DNA of 59,551 nucleotides from Bacteroides sp. GTDB taxonomy: Bacteria > Bacteroidota > Bacteroidia > Bacteroidales > Muribaculaceae. Under the pieces are notes generated by a model. That model was given only the letters and a program-made list of their open reading frames with translations, had not been told where the DNA came from and made no database searches. Location of the stretch: positions 1-59,551 of the forward strand of contig JAAVEA010000005.1 in assembly GCA_014801535.1 (NCBI GenBank), read 5' to 3'. Below, one piece after another: positions 8,792 to 15,893 of this stretch. The translations under genes and the position numbers were made by a program. Numbering within the stretch: position 1 is the first letter of the stretch; each line of letters opens with the position of its first letter.

Positions 8792-10390
8792 ATGAAAACT
8801 ATTCTTAAAAGAAAGACTTTTGCAATTTCTTTTTTAATACTTATTTCCGGCTCACTGCTATGTGGCTGTGGCTCAGGCAAGGAAAACAAAAAGGATACGG
8901 CTGTGACCGAAAGTGTTGCAAAGTTAGAAACGGGTATCATGAATAAAGACCCCCTTCTGGAGGCATGGCCTGATACGGCATATGCTTCGGCGGCCGATGT
9001 GAAGTTTAAAATCGAACGTCTCGACTCCATTTCCGGAGAACTGACATTACTCGATGATCTTTATTCCAGCGCGCCCGGAGTCTTCACTTTCAGAGGAGGA
9101 GAACGCCGCGATGCCGATTATGGCGGAAGTGTAGACAGTGTTCCTACCGGCTTTCAGGTGGAATGGGTGTTTCAGACCGCTCAGGACAATAATGAAACGC
9201 GCTTCGGCACATGGAGAGGAGGGACCGGGTGGACCGGACAGCCGCTTTATGTAGAATGGCCCGACAGTGTGCTTGAGCGTTTCAAAGCCTCAGGCATGAC
9301 CGCGAGCCGGCGTGAGATCCTTATCGGCTCTCTTTGTGGGGAAGTGTATTCCCTCGACTATGACACGGGGAGGCCAACACGTGCGGCCATTCCGACCGGC
9401 AATCCGATAAAGGGCACGATGAGTCTCGATCCGACGCTTAACGGTAATCTTTATGTCGGTCAGGGAGTGCCGTCGCAAAGCGAAATCAGCGCGTTGACAA
9501 TATCACTTTTTAAAAATTGCATTACACATTCTTTCGGTCCTGATGCAAAGGCACCGCGCTATTGGCACGCCTATGACTCATCAGCCATAAGGGTGGGACG
9601 TTTCCTTTTCCGTCCCGGAGAGAACGGCACGCTATATAAATGGCTCATAGAGGGGGATAAGCCTATTCTCCATTCTGCCGTGAGATATAGCGTAGGAGGA
9701 GCTTCTCCCGGAATGGAGGCATCTATGGCAGTGAGCCGGAATTACGGGTACATTGCTGATAATGGAGGAAATATAATATGCTTTAACTTAAACACCCTAC
9801 AGCCGGTGTGGCATTATAAACTTCCCGATGATATTGATTCCACTCCGGTTTTGTGTGAGGAATCCGGTAAGATATTTCTTTATACCGGATGTGAGGTTGA
9901 ACACACCGGAGTGACTAATGCGAGATACGTCAAGCTTGACGCTCTTACAGGCAATGAGATATGGATTAATGAGATTCCTGCAAAAAGAGCAGATGTAGGA
10001 AGCAAACATTTCGACGGTGGATATTATGCCTCCACACTTCCGGGAAGAGGCGATTGCAAGGATCTCCTGTTTATCAATGTGGTGAACAATGAGAAAAGAC
10101 AGAACGGTTCTTTCATAGCCATAGAGCGAACTACGGGGAAGATAAGATATACGGTTCCATTGAAGTATTATGCCTGGTCATCTCCTGTAGGATTCATGGT
10201 TTCAGGAGAACATCAGCTTGTTGTTACGTTCGATTGTGCCGGCAGGGGTTATATAATTAATGGAGTTGACGGAGAGGTGATAGCCGAACAGCGAATCGGA
10301 GCTAATTTCGAATCTTCACCGGTGGTGAATGGCCATAGTCTTGTTATCGGTTCAAGAGGTGACAAGATATATCGTCTCTCTTTAAGATAA
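8792..10390 (+). CDS. PQQ/BamB-like beta-propeller lipoprotein
   Basis: The protein has 532 residues with an unusually long n-region and lipobox LLCGC (Cys26, within SGSLLCGCGSG). The rest is a repeated beta-propeller: blades with Trp or Tyr anchors such as QVEWVFQTA, LQPVWHYKLPDDIDSTPVL, YVKLDALTGNEIWINEIP and IERTTGKIRYTVPLKYYAWSSP. These are typical of PQQ-like (PF13360) repeats as in BamB. Such proteins act as binding scaffolds in the envelope. True BamB is about 390 residues and Bacteroidetes usually lack it, so this is a relative rather than BamB itself. No enzyme residues are evident. Confidence 0.82.
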   Translation: MKTILKRKTFAISFLILISGSLLCGCGSGKENKKDTAVTESVAKLETGIMNKDPLLEAWPDTAYASAADVKFKIERLDSISGELTLLDDLYSSAPGVFTFRGGERRDADYGGSVDSVPTGFQVEWVFQTAQDNNETRFGTWRGGTGWTGQPLYVEWPDSVLERFKASGMTASRREILIGSLCGEVYSLDYDTGRPTRAAIPTGNPIKGTMSLDPTLNGNLYVGQGVPSQSEISALTISLFKNCITHSFGPDAKAPRYWHAYDSSAIRVGRFLFRPGENGTLYKWLIEGDKPILHSAVRYSVGGASPGMEASMAVSRNYGYIADNGGNIICFNLNTLQPVWHYKLPDDIDSTPVLCEESGKIFLYTGCEVEHTGVTNARYVKLDALTGNEIWINEIPAKRADVGSKHFDGGYYASTLPGRGDCKDLLFINVVNNEKRQNGSFIAIERTTGKIRYTVPLKYYAWSSPVGFMVSGEHQLVVTFDCAGRGYIINGVDGEVIAEQRIGANFESSPVVNGHSLVIGSRGDKIYRLSLR

Positions 10391-10414
10391 GATATCAATG
10401 GCCGATAGCTTATT

Positions 10415-10819
10415 TTACTTTTTTCTGGTCGTTGGTTTCTTAGTGCCTGATTTCTTGGCTGCGGTAGATTTAACCTGAGTGAGACGCATGGCTTCGTTGC
10501 CGAGAGAATCGTAACCGATCAATGCCACACCATCGCCATCCTCTTCAACTCCAAAGGCCATGAAATCTCCGGTGGAGGGCTCGTAGAAGTTAATATATTC
10601 TCCCGACTCTTCCCATAAAAGAGAAGCGGTCTCAGCGCGCTTGCCTGTCACGGAAAGTGTGGAGGTTGCCCTGTCTGACGAACGGAAAGCGAAAGTAATC
10701 GTAGCCTTGGCTCCATTGGGTAACACACTGGTGCCGCGGAATGTCTTCCCTGTGAAGTTGAAGGCAAAGGCCGAGATGGAGAGCAGAAAGGAGAGTGCGA
10801 TGGTGAACAAGCGAATCAT
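10415..10819 (-). CDS. Secreted small beta-rich protein of unknown function
   Basis: The protein has 134 residues. The signal peptide MIRLFTIALSFLLSISAFA is followed by about 95 residues of alternating beta-like sequence (FTGKTFRG..KATITFAF..TSTLSVTGKRAET) and a Lys/Thr/Ala-rich basic tail (KSGTKKPTTRKK). The shape suggests a small lipocalin-like or META-like barrel, but I cannot name a family. It is convergent with the propeller lipoprotein. The basic tail may contact lipopolysaccharide or nucleic acid; that is speculation. Confidence 0.75.
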   Translation of the reverse strand: MIRLFTIALSFLLSISAFAFNFTGKTFRGTSVLPNGAKATITFAFRSSDRATSTLSVTGKRAETASLLWEESGEYINFYEPSTGDFMAFGVEEDGDGVALIGYDSLGNEAMRLTQVKSTAAKKSGTKKPTTRKK

Positions 10820-10917
10820 AATTCTAAATATTATAGGTTACATATAAATCAAGGTAAAGTTATATATATTTCATGGAATAATAAGATTCCATTTTAGTCC
10901 ATTATTGATGACCGGAT

Positions 10918-11463
10918 TCAATCGATATGTCTCAGGGCACCGGTATAGCTGTCCATTACAAATCCCTGTACATTCACGCCGGTCGGAGGCATCAGAGGGT
11001 GACGCGCTATGAGATCGACCGTTTCACGTATGGCGACATCGGTGTCTTCGAAGCCATGGAGCCATTCTTTCAGGTTAATGCCGCAATGCTGCATGAGAGT
11101 TATATGCTCTTCGCTCACACCTCGCTCTTTCATGAGATGTAGCATTTCATCGGCATCCATACCCTGCACTCCGCAGCCTGTGTGACCTATCACCATGATC
11201 TCATTGACACCCAATTCATAAACGGCGACCAGGATGGAGCGCATGGTTGAGTCAAAAGGATTAACGATGGTGCCTCCTGCATTCTTTATAATCTTCACAT
11301 CGCCGTTGCGGAAACCAAGCGCAGCGGGAAGAAGCTCTATAAGGCGAGTGTCCATGCAGGTCACGATCGCAATCTTTTTATCAGGGTATTTGCTTGTGGC
11401 GAAACGCTCATATTCCTTGTTCTCTACAAATCGGCGGTTGAATTCCTTTATTTCCTGTATCAT
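10918..11463 (-). CDS. Beta-class carbonic anhydrase
   Basis: The 181-residue enzyme interconverts CO2 and bicarbonate in the cytosol. Zinc ligands and active-site residues are visible: Cys36, Asp38 and Arg40 in CMDTR, and His94 and Cys97 in GHTGCG. It is the short clade found in Gram-positives and Bacteroidetes (about 180 residues, against 220 for E. coli Can). No signal peptide is present. It stands alone, with the REP-containing spacer upstream of its start. Confidence 0.9.
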   Translation of the reverse strand: MIQEIKEFNRRFVENKEYERFATSKYPDKKIAIVTCMDTRLIELLPAALGFRNGDVKIIKNAGGTIVNPFDSTMRSILVAVYELGVNEIMVIGHTGCGVQGMDADEMLHLMKERGVSEEHITLMQHCGINLKEWLHGFEDTDVAIRETVDLIARHPLMPPTGVNVQGFVMDSYTGALRHID

Positions 11464-11766
11464 GATTCTAAGATTAATTGGTAATTGCTAATTTACTTGA
11501 TTGGAGAATAGACTTCATATCCTTTTCAAAGCTAATAAAAAAAGCGGAAACTTGCAAAATATTTGCAAAAGCGGAGCTTTTGAACCGGACAGCTCCGCGA
11601 GGGGGAGAGAGGGAGATGTGCTGGGCAAAAAAAGGACGCGAAGCTGTTCTGTTAAAAAGCAAAGCTTTTTAAGGGGAGAGAAGGGAGAGAGAAGGGAGCG
11701 AAAAGGGGAGCGAAAAGGGGAGAGCGAAAATAAGGGCAGAGGGAAATTAAATAGGAGCAAATAATC
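11464..11766. other. Spacer with REP-like copy A and purine-rich tract
   Basis: About 300 bases without a gene between the carbonic anhydrase and the transposase. It holds REP-like copy A (11566-11604), a 9-bp perfect hairpin TTAAAAAGC (11652-11672) and a strongly purine-rich plus strand (11599-11755) with short direct repeats of GGGGAGCGAAAA. Apparent reading frames here are products of the repeats. Confidence 0.6.
11566..11604 (+). repeat. REP-like palindrome, copy A
   Basis: The 39-bp unit contains two mutually exclusive hairpins: CAAAAGC-GGA-GCTTTTG, and GCGGAGC (11571-11577) with GCTCCGC (11592-11598). It ends in GAGGGG and is followed by purine-rich DNA. Copies B and C lie on the other side of the transposase gene in the same orientation; A and B differ at one position. 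Confidence 0.8.
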
Positions 11767-12774
11767 TTAATTAGGTTGAAGTTTAATAATTTTCCCTTCG
11801 GCGATAGATTTTGCAAGATCATTCATGCTTGTGCAGCTTTCTCGTGTTAAAATTGGTCGTGACTGACTAAAAGTCAGGGGGGCGACCAGGAGAAGGCGGC
11901 CTTGGGTGCAAAGGTCGTGTAGCTGTCCTTTAGGTGAGAACCGGGGACCAAAGCCGTTATTAAGAACAATTATTAACCTCCCATTATTTTCCATAGCCCA
12001 GTTCCGGACTTTCTTCTCATTCTCTGAAATAAACGGGGAAACCAAAACTCCACAATTTTCAATGGTTCTTAACCAGTTTAGCTTATGGTTCCGTAATTCG
12101 GCGGGGGTGTATCTCCTGCTTATTTTTACAGCTTCTATGTCGGGGTCATCAAGGAGAGTTAAATTTCCGTAAGTCTCATATTCTTTTCCGGTGGATGAAT
12201 CTAAAATTTTTACTCGGTGGTGAAACCCTGAATGTTGCATACGTTCCAATCTGCGCAAAGGATTATCACTTACGTATTTAAGCATTTTTTGTAGTTGATT
12301 CTTTTTTAATAGGATTCTGTCGTGATAGCCGTCCTCAAAAATTGATGGAAGATTTTGAGTGTTGGCTGAATTGTGCGTGGATAGAGATTTAGCCATCTCA
12401 TGATATCGGGAGGTGGAAGTAGATTTTAGTTGACGGATTATTTCTCCAAGATGATATTCAGTTTTTTCTGTAATAAAAATGACAAAGTGAATATGATCAG
12501 GCATTATTACCCTCCTTAAAATCTTTATGAAAGGGAAAGATTCTTTTAATGAGGAAATGGTGGAGGCAATTATTTTGCCGGTTTCTGTGGGAATTGCCCT
12601 TGGTTTGAAATCATGGTTGCCGGGAATGCCGGTCAGGTTGGAAAAGGGGGGTATATGTGGAGCTTTATTGAGAGTGACCATATAAATGGAACGGGAATAG
12701 TAGTCATGCCAAGGAGCCCTTCTTCGGCCATTGGGAATCAGCTGACGGTAAAATTCCTGAGGAAATGGATTCAT
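11767..12774 (-). CDS. REP-associated tyrosine transposase (RAYT, IS200-like) with C-terminal extension
   Basis: The 335-residue protein has an IS200/Y1-transposase domain at residues 25-185. The metal-binding HUH pair His94/His96 is in MPDHIHFVIF and the likely catalytic Tyr150 in EDGYHDRILL. It is flanked by three copies of one REP-like palindrome, as expected for a domesticated RAYT that moves or copies REP sequences. Typical RAYTs are 165-230 residues. The extra 130 C-terminal residues (210-335) look like a Rossmann-type unit: ENCGVLVSPFISENEKKVRNWA, GRLIIVLNNGFG, then DLCTQGRLLLVAPL, reminiscent of DprA/SLOG folds. The gene appears intact. Confidence 0.85.
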   Translation of the reverse strand: MNPFPQEFYRQLIPNGRRRAPWHDYYSRSIYMVTLNKAPHIPPFSNLTGIPGNHDFKPRAIPTETGKIIASTISSLKESFPFIKILRRVIMPDHIHFVIFITEKTEYHLGEIIRQLKSTSTSRYHEMAKSLSTHNSANTQNLPSIFEDGYHDRILLKKNQLQKMLKYVSDNPLRRLERMQHSGFHHRVKILDSSTGKEYETYGNLTLLDDPDIEAVKISRRYTPAELRNHKLNWLRTIENCGVLVSPFISENEKKVRNWAMENNGRLIIVLNNGFGPRFSPKGQLHDLCTQGRLLLVAPLTFSQSRPILTRESCTSMNDLAKSIAEGKIIKLQPN

Positions 12775-12795
12775 AATGCTTGATTTTTAATATTA

Positions 12796-12834
12796 CAAAA
12801 GCGGAGCTTTTGAACCGGACGGCTCCGCGAGGGG
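12796..12834 (+). repeat. REP-like palindrome, copy B
   Basis: Same unit as copy A with one substitution; the long hairpin arms are 12801-12807 and 12822-12828. It lies 22 bases beyond the transposase start codon, in the region that should hold its promoter. Confidence 0.8.
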
Positions 12835-12850
12835 AGGAGGAAGAGGGAGG

Positions 12851-12889
12851 CGAAAGCGGAGCTTTTGAACCGAACGGCTCCGCGAGGGG
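12851..12889 (+). repeat. REP-like palindrome, copy C
   Basis: Third copy, with arms 12856-12862 and 12877-12883 and two or three substitutions relative to B. It lies 41 bases beyond the transporter stop codon and could also act as its transcript end. Confidence 0.8.
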
Positions 12890-12929
12890 GAGGTGGAAGA
12901 GGATGAGGAAGAGGATGAGGAGGGGATGT

Positions 12930-14627
12930 TTATGTCAGGAAGAGGACGAGGAGGGAGGAGAATACCATGGAGATGTTGGCGACTGCGTAGGTGACGGTGT
13001 AGCCGAGGTTGGGGACATCGCTCTGCAATACGGATTGGATGGCTCCGATGGAGGCCACACTTAAACGGGCACCGGCTACACATCCGAGGGTGACTGGAGT
13101 GGAGAAGCGGAAGAGTTTGCGTGCGATCAAGATATTTATTATCAAACCTAAAATGGTCAGTATGGCTCCGACCAACAGAATTAACGGGCCGGCGGTCTTT
13201 AATCCTTGCATTAATGCGCCTCCTGCAGTGAGACCTAACACGGCAATAAACATATTGACTCCAAGGTTATTGAAGATCCATAGAGCAGAGGAAGGGATGT
13301 GTCCGAATACGGGGCGACGCGTGCGAAGCCACCCGAGTGAGAGGCCTGCGATCAATGCCCCTACGCTCATTCCCAATGACATGGGAATCCCTTTGATTTT
13401 AATTGATAAAGCTCCGATTATGCATCCGATGGCTATGCCAAGCCCAACGAAGACCATATCGGTGGCATCGGAATCCGGATCGGCATAGCCTATGACGGCT
13501 GCTGCCTGCGCCACATCCTGTGGCCAACCTACGAGGGTGAGTATGTCACCGGCATGAAGTTCAGTCTGTGCTTTTACGGGAATCGTCATACCTGTGCGTT
13601 TTATCGAGGCAACAATCACACGCTCCATTTCAGGGAAAGTGCGTAGTTTTTCTAATGTTATGCCATCGGCTTTCCCTTTGGAGATGGTGACGGGGGTGCG
13701 TTCGGCACCGAAGTTTAACAACTCCGGGTCATATACTTCCGGACCGGGAGCATTATTTAGTGCCACTAATACTTCCGAACGCCCTCCAAGCACTACTTCA
13801 TCACCTTTGGCTATGAGATTATATTTGGAGGGATTCATGACTTTACCGTTTATACGTGCCCGCTCCACCAATAATCTAACTCCGGCTTTTTGATAATAGT
13901 CGTGTATCTCCGATGCGGAACGCGGTGTATTGAAGAAATCGCTCTCAGCCTTGAAAGCGCGGAACACGACCGGGCGGCGTGCAGGAATAATACCGGGGTC
14001 TGTAGCAGCGCCTCCTTTATCCATAAGTTGTTCGATACGTGCCACATCCTCTTTCACCTTGTCGAGTCCGCCGAGCATTTTGGGTGCGATGGTGGATAGG
14101 AACCATGCTGATCCAACCGTGCCGAAAACATATGTCACCGCATAACAGGCCGGAATGAGGAGGAGCATCGATTCTCGGGTGTTGTCGGGAAGGGGCATTT
14201 CACGGACTGTATCACTCAACATCCCGAGACAAGCCGAGACTGTCTGTGAACCTGCATACAGTCCGGTCGCCACCGAGTTGTCATAACCCATAATGTAGGA
14301 AGCAGCGATTACGATTCCGGCACATATCGCAGCCCCTGTTATGGCAAACGCTGCCATCTTCAAGCCCGGTCCGCGCATGGAGCGGAAGAACTGAGGCCCC
14401 ACTCCATAGCCAATAGAGAACAGAAAGAATAGGAAAAAGACATTTTTCAGTATGTCGGGCACCGTTATTTTCATCTGGCCGATTATTATACCCACTATAA
14501 GAGTTGCTGCGACGGAGCCGAGCGCAAAGCCCTTAATCTTGACTTTGCCGAGCCAAAAACCGAATCCCAGTGTGAGAAAAACGGGGATGAGAGGATGCTG
14601 CTGAAAAAATGAGATTATCTCTGACAT
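12930..14627 (-). CDS. Putative transporter, AspT/YidE/YbjL duplication family with TrkA-C domains
   Basis: The 565-residue inner-membrane protein has two homologous membrane halves (residues 10-175 and 385-565) around a cytosolic insert of two TrkA-C/RCK_C domains (about 215-370, with VERARINGKVMNPSKYNLIAKGDEVVLGG and VIVASIKRTGMTIPVKAQTELHAGDILTLVG). The duplicated GYGVGPQFF and GLTAGGALM segments are family signatures. Characterised members (AspT) exchange aspartate for alanine. The substrate of the Bacteroidetes YidE-like branch is unknown, probably an organic anion. Its last bases lie 41 bp from REP copy C. A possible small RNA gene sits divergently upstream. Confidence 0.85.
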   Translation of the reverse strand: MSEIISFFQQHPLIPVFLTLGFGFWLGKVKIKGFALGSVAATLIVGIIIGQMKITVPDILKNVFFLFFLFSIGYGVGPQFFRSMRGPGLKMAAFAITGAAICAGIVIAASYIMGYDNSVATGLYAGSQTVSACLGMLSDTVREMPLPDNTRESMLLLIPACYAVTYVFGTVGSAWFLSTIAPKMLGGLDKVKEDVARIEQLMDKGGAATDPGIIPARRPVVFRAFKAESDFFNTPRSASEIHDYYQKAGVRLLVERARINGKVMNPSKYNLIAKGDEVVLGGRSEVLVALNNAPGPEVYDPELLNFGAERTPVTISKGKADGITLEKLRTFPEMERVIVASIKRTGMTIPVKAQTELHAGDILTLVGWPQDVAQAAAVIGYADPDSDATDMVFVGLGIAIGCIIGALSIKIKGIPMSLGMSVGALIAGLSLGWLRTRRPVFGHIPSSALWIFNNLGVNMFIAVLGLTAGGALMQGLKTAGPLILLVGAILTILGLIINILIARKLFRFSTPVTLGCVAGARLSVASIGAIQSVLQSDVPNLGYTVTYAVANISMVFSSLLVLFLT

Positions 14628-14640
14628 AGGTGGAATATTT

Positions 14641-14648
14641 TAATTTTG
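14641..14648 (+). promoter_or_regulatory. -7 promoter element TAATTTTG (for the candidate RNA)
   Basis: TAATTTTG on the plus strand lies 13 bases before the first base of the predicted closing stem of the RNA candidate. No protein gene follows for 450 bases. Confidence 0.4.
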
Positions 14649-14660
14649 CTTATATATGCT

Positions 14661-14840
14661 CAAGACTCTAAGCCAACAAAAAGCTCGCAGACTCTCATTC
14701 CATGAATTGAGGTCTGCGAGCTATAAGTTCCCTTGCCCGTCTTAAAATAGCCGACATCACCCTCCAAGGGCTCTGCAACGACTCAACAGACAAGGAGTTG
14801 AAAAATAAACGTTTCATTATGAAGGCTAAGAATTTTCTTG
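14661..14840 (+). ncRNA. Candidate structured small RNA, possibly 6S RNA
   Basis: The protein-free spacer 14628-15096 contains a 180-nt segment whose ends pair: CAAGACTCTAAGCC (14661-14674) with 14824-14840, about 13 pairs with small internal loops. Inside are an 11-bp hairpin (14682-14692 with 14712-14722) and the CCCTTG/CAAGGG pair (14730-14735 with 14765-14770) around CTTAAAATAGCCGACATCACC. This recalls the conserved CUUAAAA..CGACgACAC..CACC stretch of 6S RNA, and the length fits. Against 6S: the strong hairpin near the 5' end is not canonical. Alternatively the minus strand is a leader of the transporter, since the 11-bp hairpin is followed there by TTTTTG. Strand and identity are uncertain. 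Confidence 0.4.
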
Positions 14841-15096
14841 TCTGTTAGAGGAGAGAGATGACTGCAAAACTTTCTGTCTGCAGTTGGAGGAGTGAAGAAA
14901 ATATATAATTCCCTTTTACTAAGTAACGCCTCAATAAGTGAATGGTTCACAAAATTTGTAAATAAATTTAAAATTGAACTAAAGTTATAGGGGAGGGTTA
15001 ATATTATATAATCCCATAGCTTGAGCGTTAGCTGAGTCAGCAAGCGGATTTCGGATGCTCAAAGTTTAGAATATAATTTTATAAAAAAATGTCAAT
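14841..15096. other. Leader region upstream of the crcB pair
   Basis: AT-rich and gene-free. It holds a hairpin ACTGCA/TGCAGT (14861-14884), and near 15020-15064 a TTGAGC/GCTCAA stem that may belong to the crcB leader. It does not match the fluoride riboswitch consensus. Confidence 0.4.
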
Positions 15097-15495
15097 ATGT
15101 TCAAATCTACTATGATTGCAGGGATTGGTGGCCTATTAGGCACCTGTCTGCGTTTCCTTTCAGAAAAGCTGGGAGCGGCGATATGTCATCTCTCTTTCCC
15201 TTTAGGTACATTTATGGCGAACATGGTTGGATGTATCATCATAGGAATGCTGTATGGTTATCTAAATAAGACCGGTCGCTTGAGTAAAACTGCCAATCTC
15301 CTCTGGATTACAGGTTTTTGTGGAGGTTTAACCACATTCTCTTCTTTTTCCGACGAAATGGTATCGCTTATTGAGAAAGGAGATTGCGGAATGTTTGTGT
15401 TCTATATGGTTACGAGCCTCGTTTTCGGTATTGCGATGGTAGCCCTCGGAGCTGCGTGCATTCGTAAACCGGCTGCTAAAACCCAAAATGCTTAA
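15097..15495 (+). CDS. crcB: Fluoride channel CrcB/Fluc, first of a tandem pair
   Basis: The 132-residue small membrane protein has four predicted membrane helices and exports fluoride passively. Family motifs are GGLLGTCLRFL in helix 1, FPLGTFMANMVGCIIIG in helix 2, and the pore stretch GFCGGLTTFSSFS in helix 3. The next gene encodes a homologue 21 bases downstream. Paired crcB genes often make antiparallel heterodimers, in contrast to dual-topology single-gene versions. The C-terminal tail (IRKPAAKTQNA) is basic. Confidence 0.92.
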   Translation: MFKSTMIAGIGGLLGTCLRFLSEKLGAAICHLSFPLGTFMANMVGCIIIGMLYGYLNKTGRLSKTANLLWITGFCGGLTTFSSFSDEMVSLIEKGDCGMFVFYMVTSLVFGIAMVALGAACIRKPAAKTQNA

Positions 15496-15516
15496 CCTTT
15501 TAAATTATTTGAAATT

Positions 15517-15888
15517 ATGATTATCGTATATATGCTTATTGCCGGGTTAGGCGGTTTTGTCGGTACTTGCGGTCGTTATCTAACCGGAGTTGCGGGAAAG
15601 AAACTATTTGGTGACAAATATCCTGCCGGCACGTTTGCCGTCAATGTTTTAGGGTGTTTTATTATAGGACTCTTTTTTGGCATCTGGTATCGTCATGAGA
15701 TGAGCCCGCTCGTGAATGCGCTCCTTATATCCGGTTTCTGTGGTGGTTTCACAACGTTCTCCTCATTCAGCCACGATAGCTTCGCCATGATTCAGAAAGG
15801 GGAATGGTTGAAATTCATCTGCTACATAGTTCCATCAGTAGTCCTTGGCCTCCTGATGGTATGGTTAGGCTTAAAATGCACTGCCTGA
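15517..15888 (+). CDS. crcB: Fluoride channel CrcB/Fluc, second of a tandem pair
   Basis: The 123-residue protein has four membrane helices. It shares GGFVGTCGRYLTG, FPAGTFAVNVLGCFIIG-like helix 2 and GFCGGFTTFSSFS with its neighbour but is clearly diverged from it. It ends 5 bases before the convergent tex gene. It probably assembles with the upstream product into one double-barrelled fluoride channel; this is inferred from the pairing. Confidence 0.92.
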   Translation: MIIVYMLIAGLGGFVGTCGRYLTGVAGKKLFGDKYPAGTFAVNVLGCFIIGLFFGIWYRHEMSPLVNALLISGFCGGFTTFSSFSHDSFAMIQKGEWLKFICYIVPSVVLGLLMVWLGLKCTA

Positions 15889-15893
15889 TATGC

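Noticed and set aside
8792-10390. Quinoprotein dehydrogenase
   Set aside because: PQQ-like blades are present but no active-site residues of PQQ enzymes are visible; a BamB-like scaffold is safer.
11478-11764. Overlapping frames of 62-87 codons between carbonic anhydrase and RAYT
   Set aside because: Composition follows the REP unit and purine-rich tract; not protein-like.
12780-13083. Small reading frames with a repeated peptide KAELLNRTAPRG
   Set aside because: They are translations of the REP-like repeats and of the antisense strand of the transporter gene; no start signals or conservation.
12930-14627. TrkA potassium-channel component
   Set aside because: The TrkA-C domains sit between two membrane halves as in AspT/YidE transporters, not in a stand-alone Trk regulator.
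14950-15096. Fluoride riboswitch upstream of the crcB pair
   Set aside because: Expected from the genes, but the conserved GGNGAUG, CCGCC/CCCCC and UGAUGRC blocks are not present in the right order; only a generic TTGAGC/GCTCAA stem is seen.
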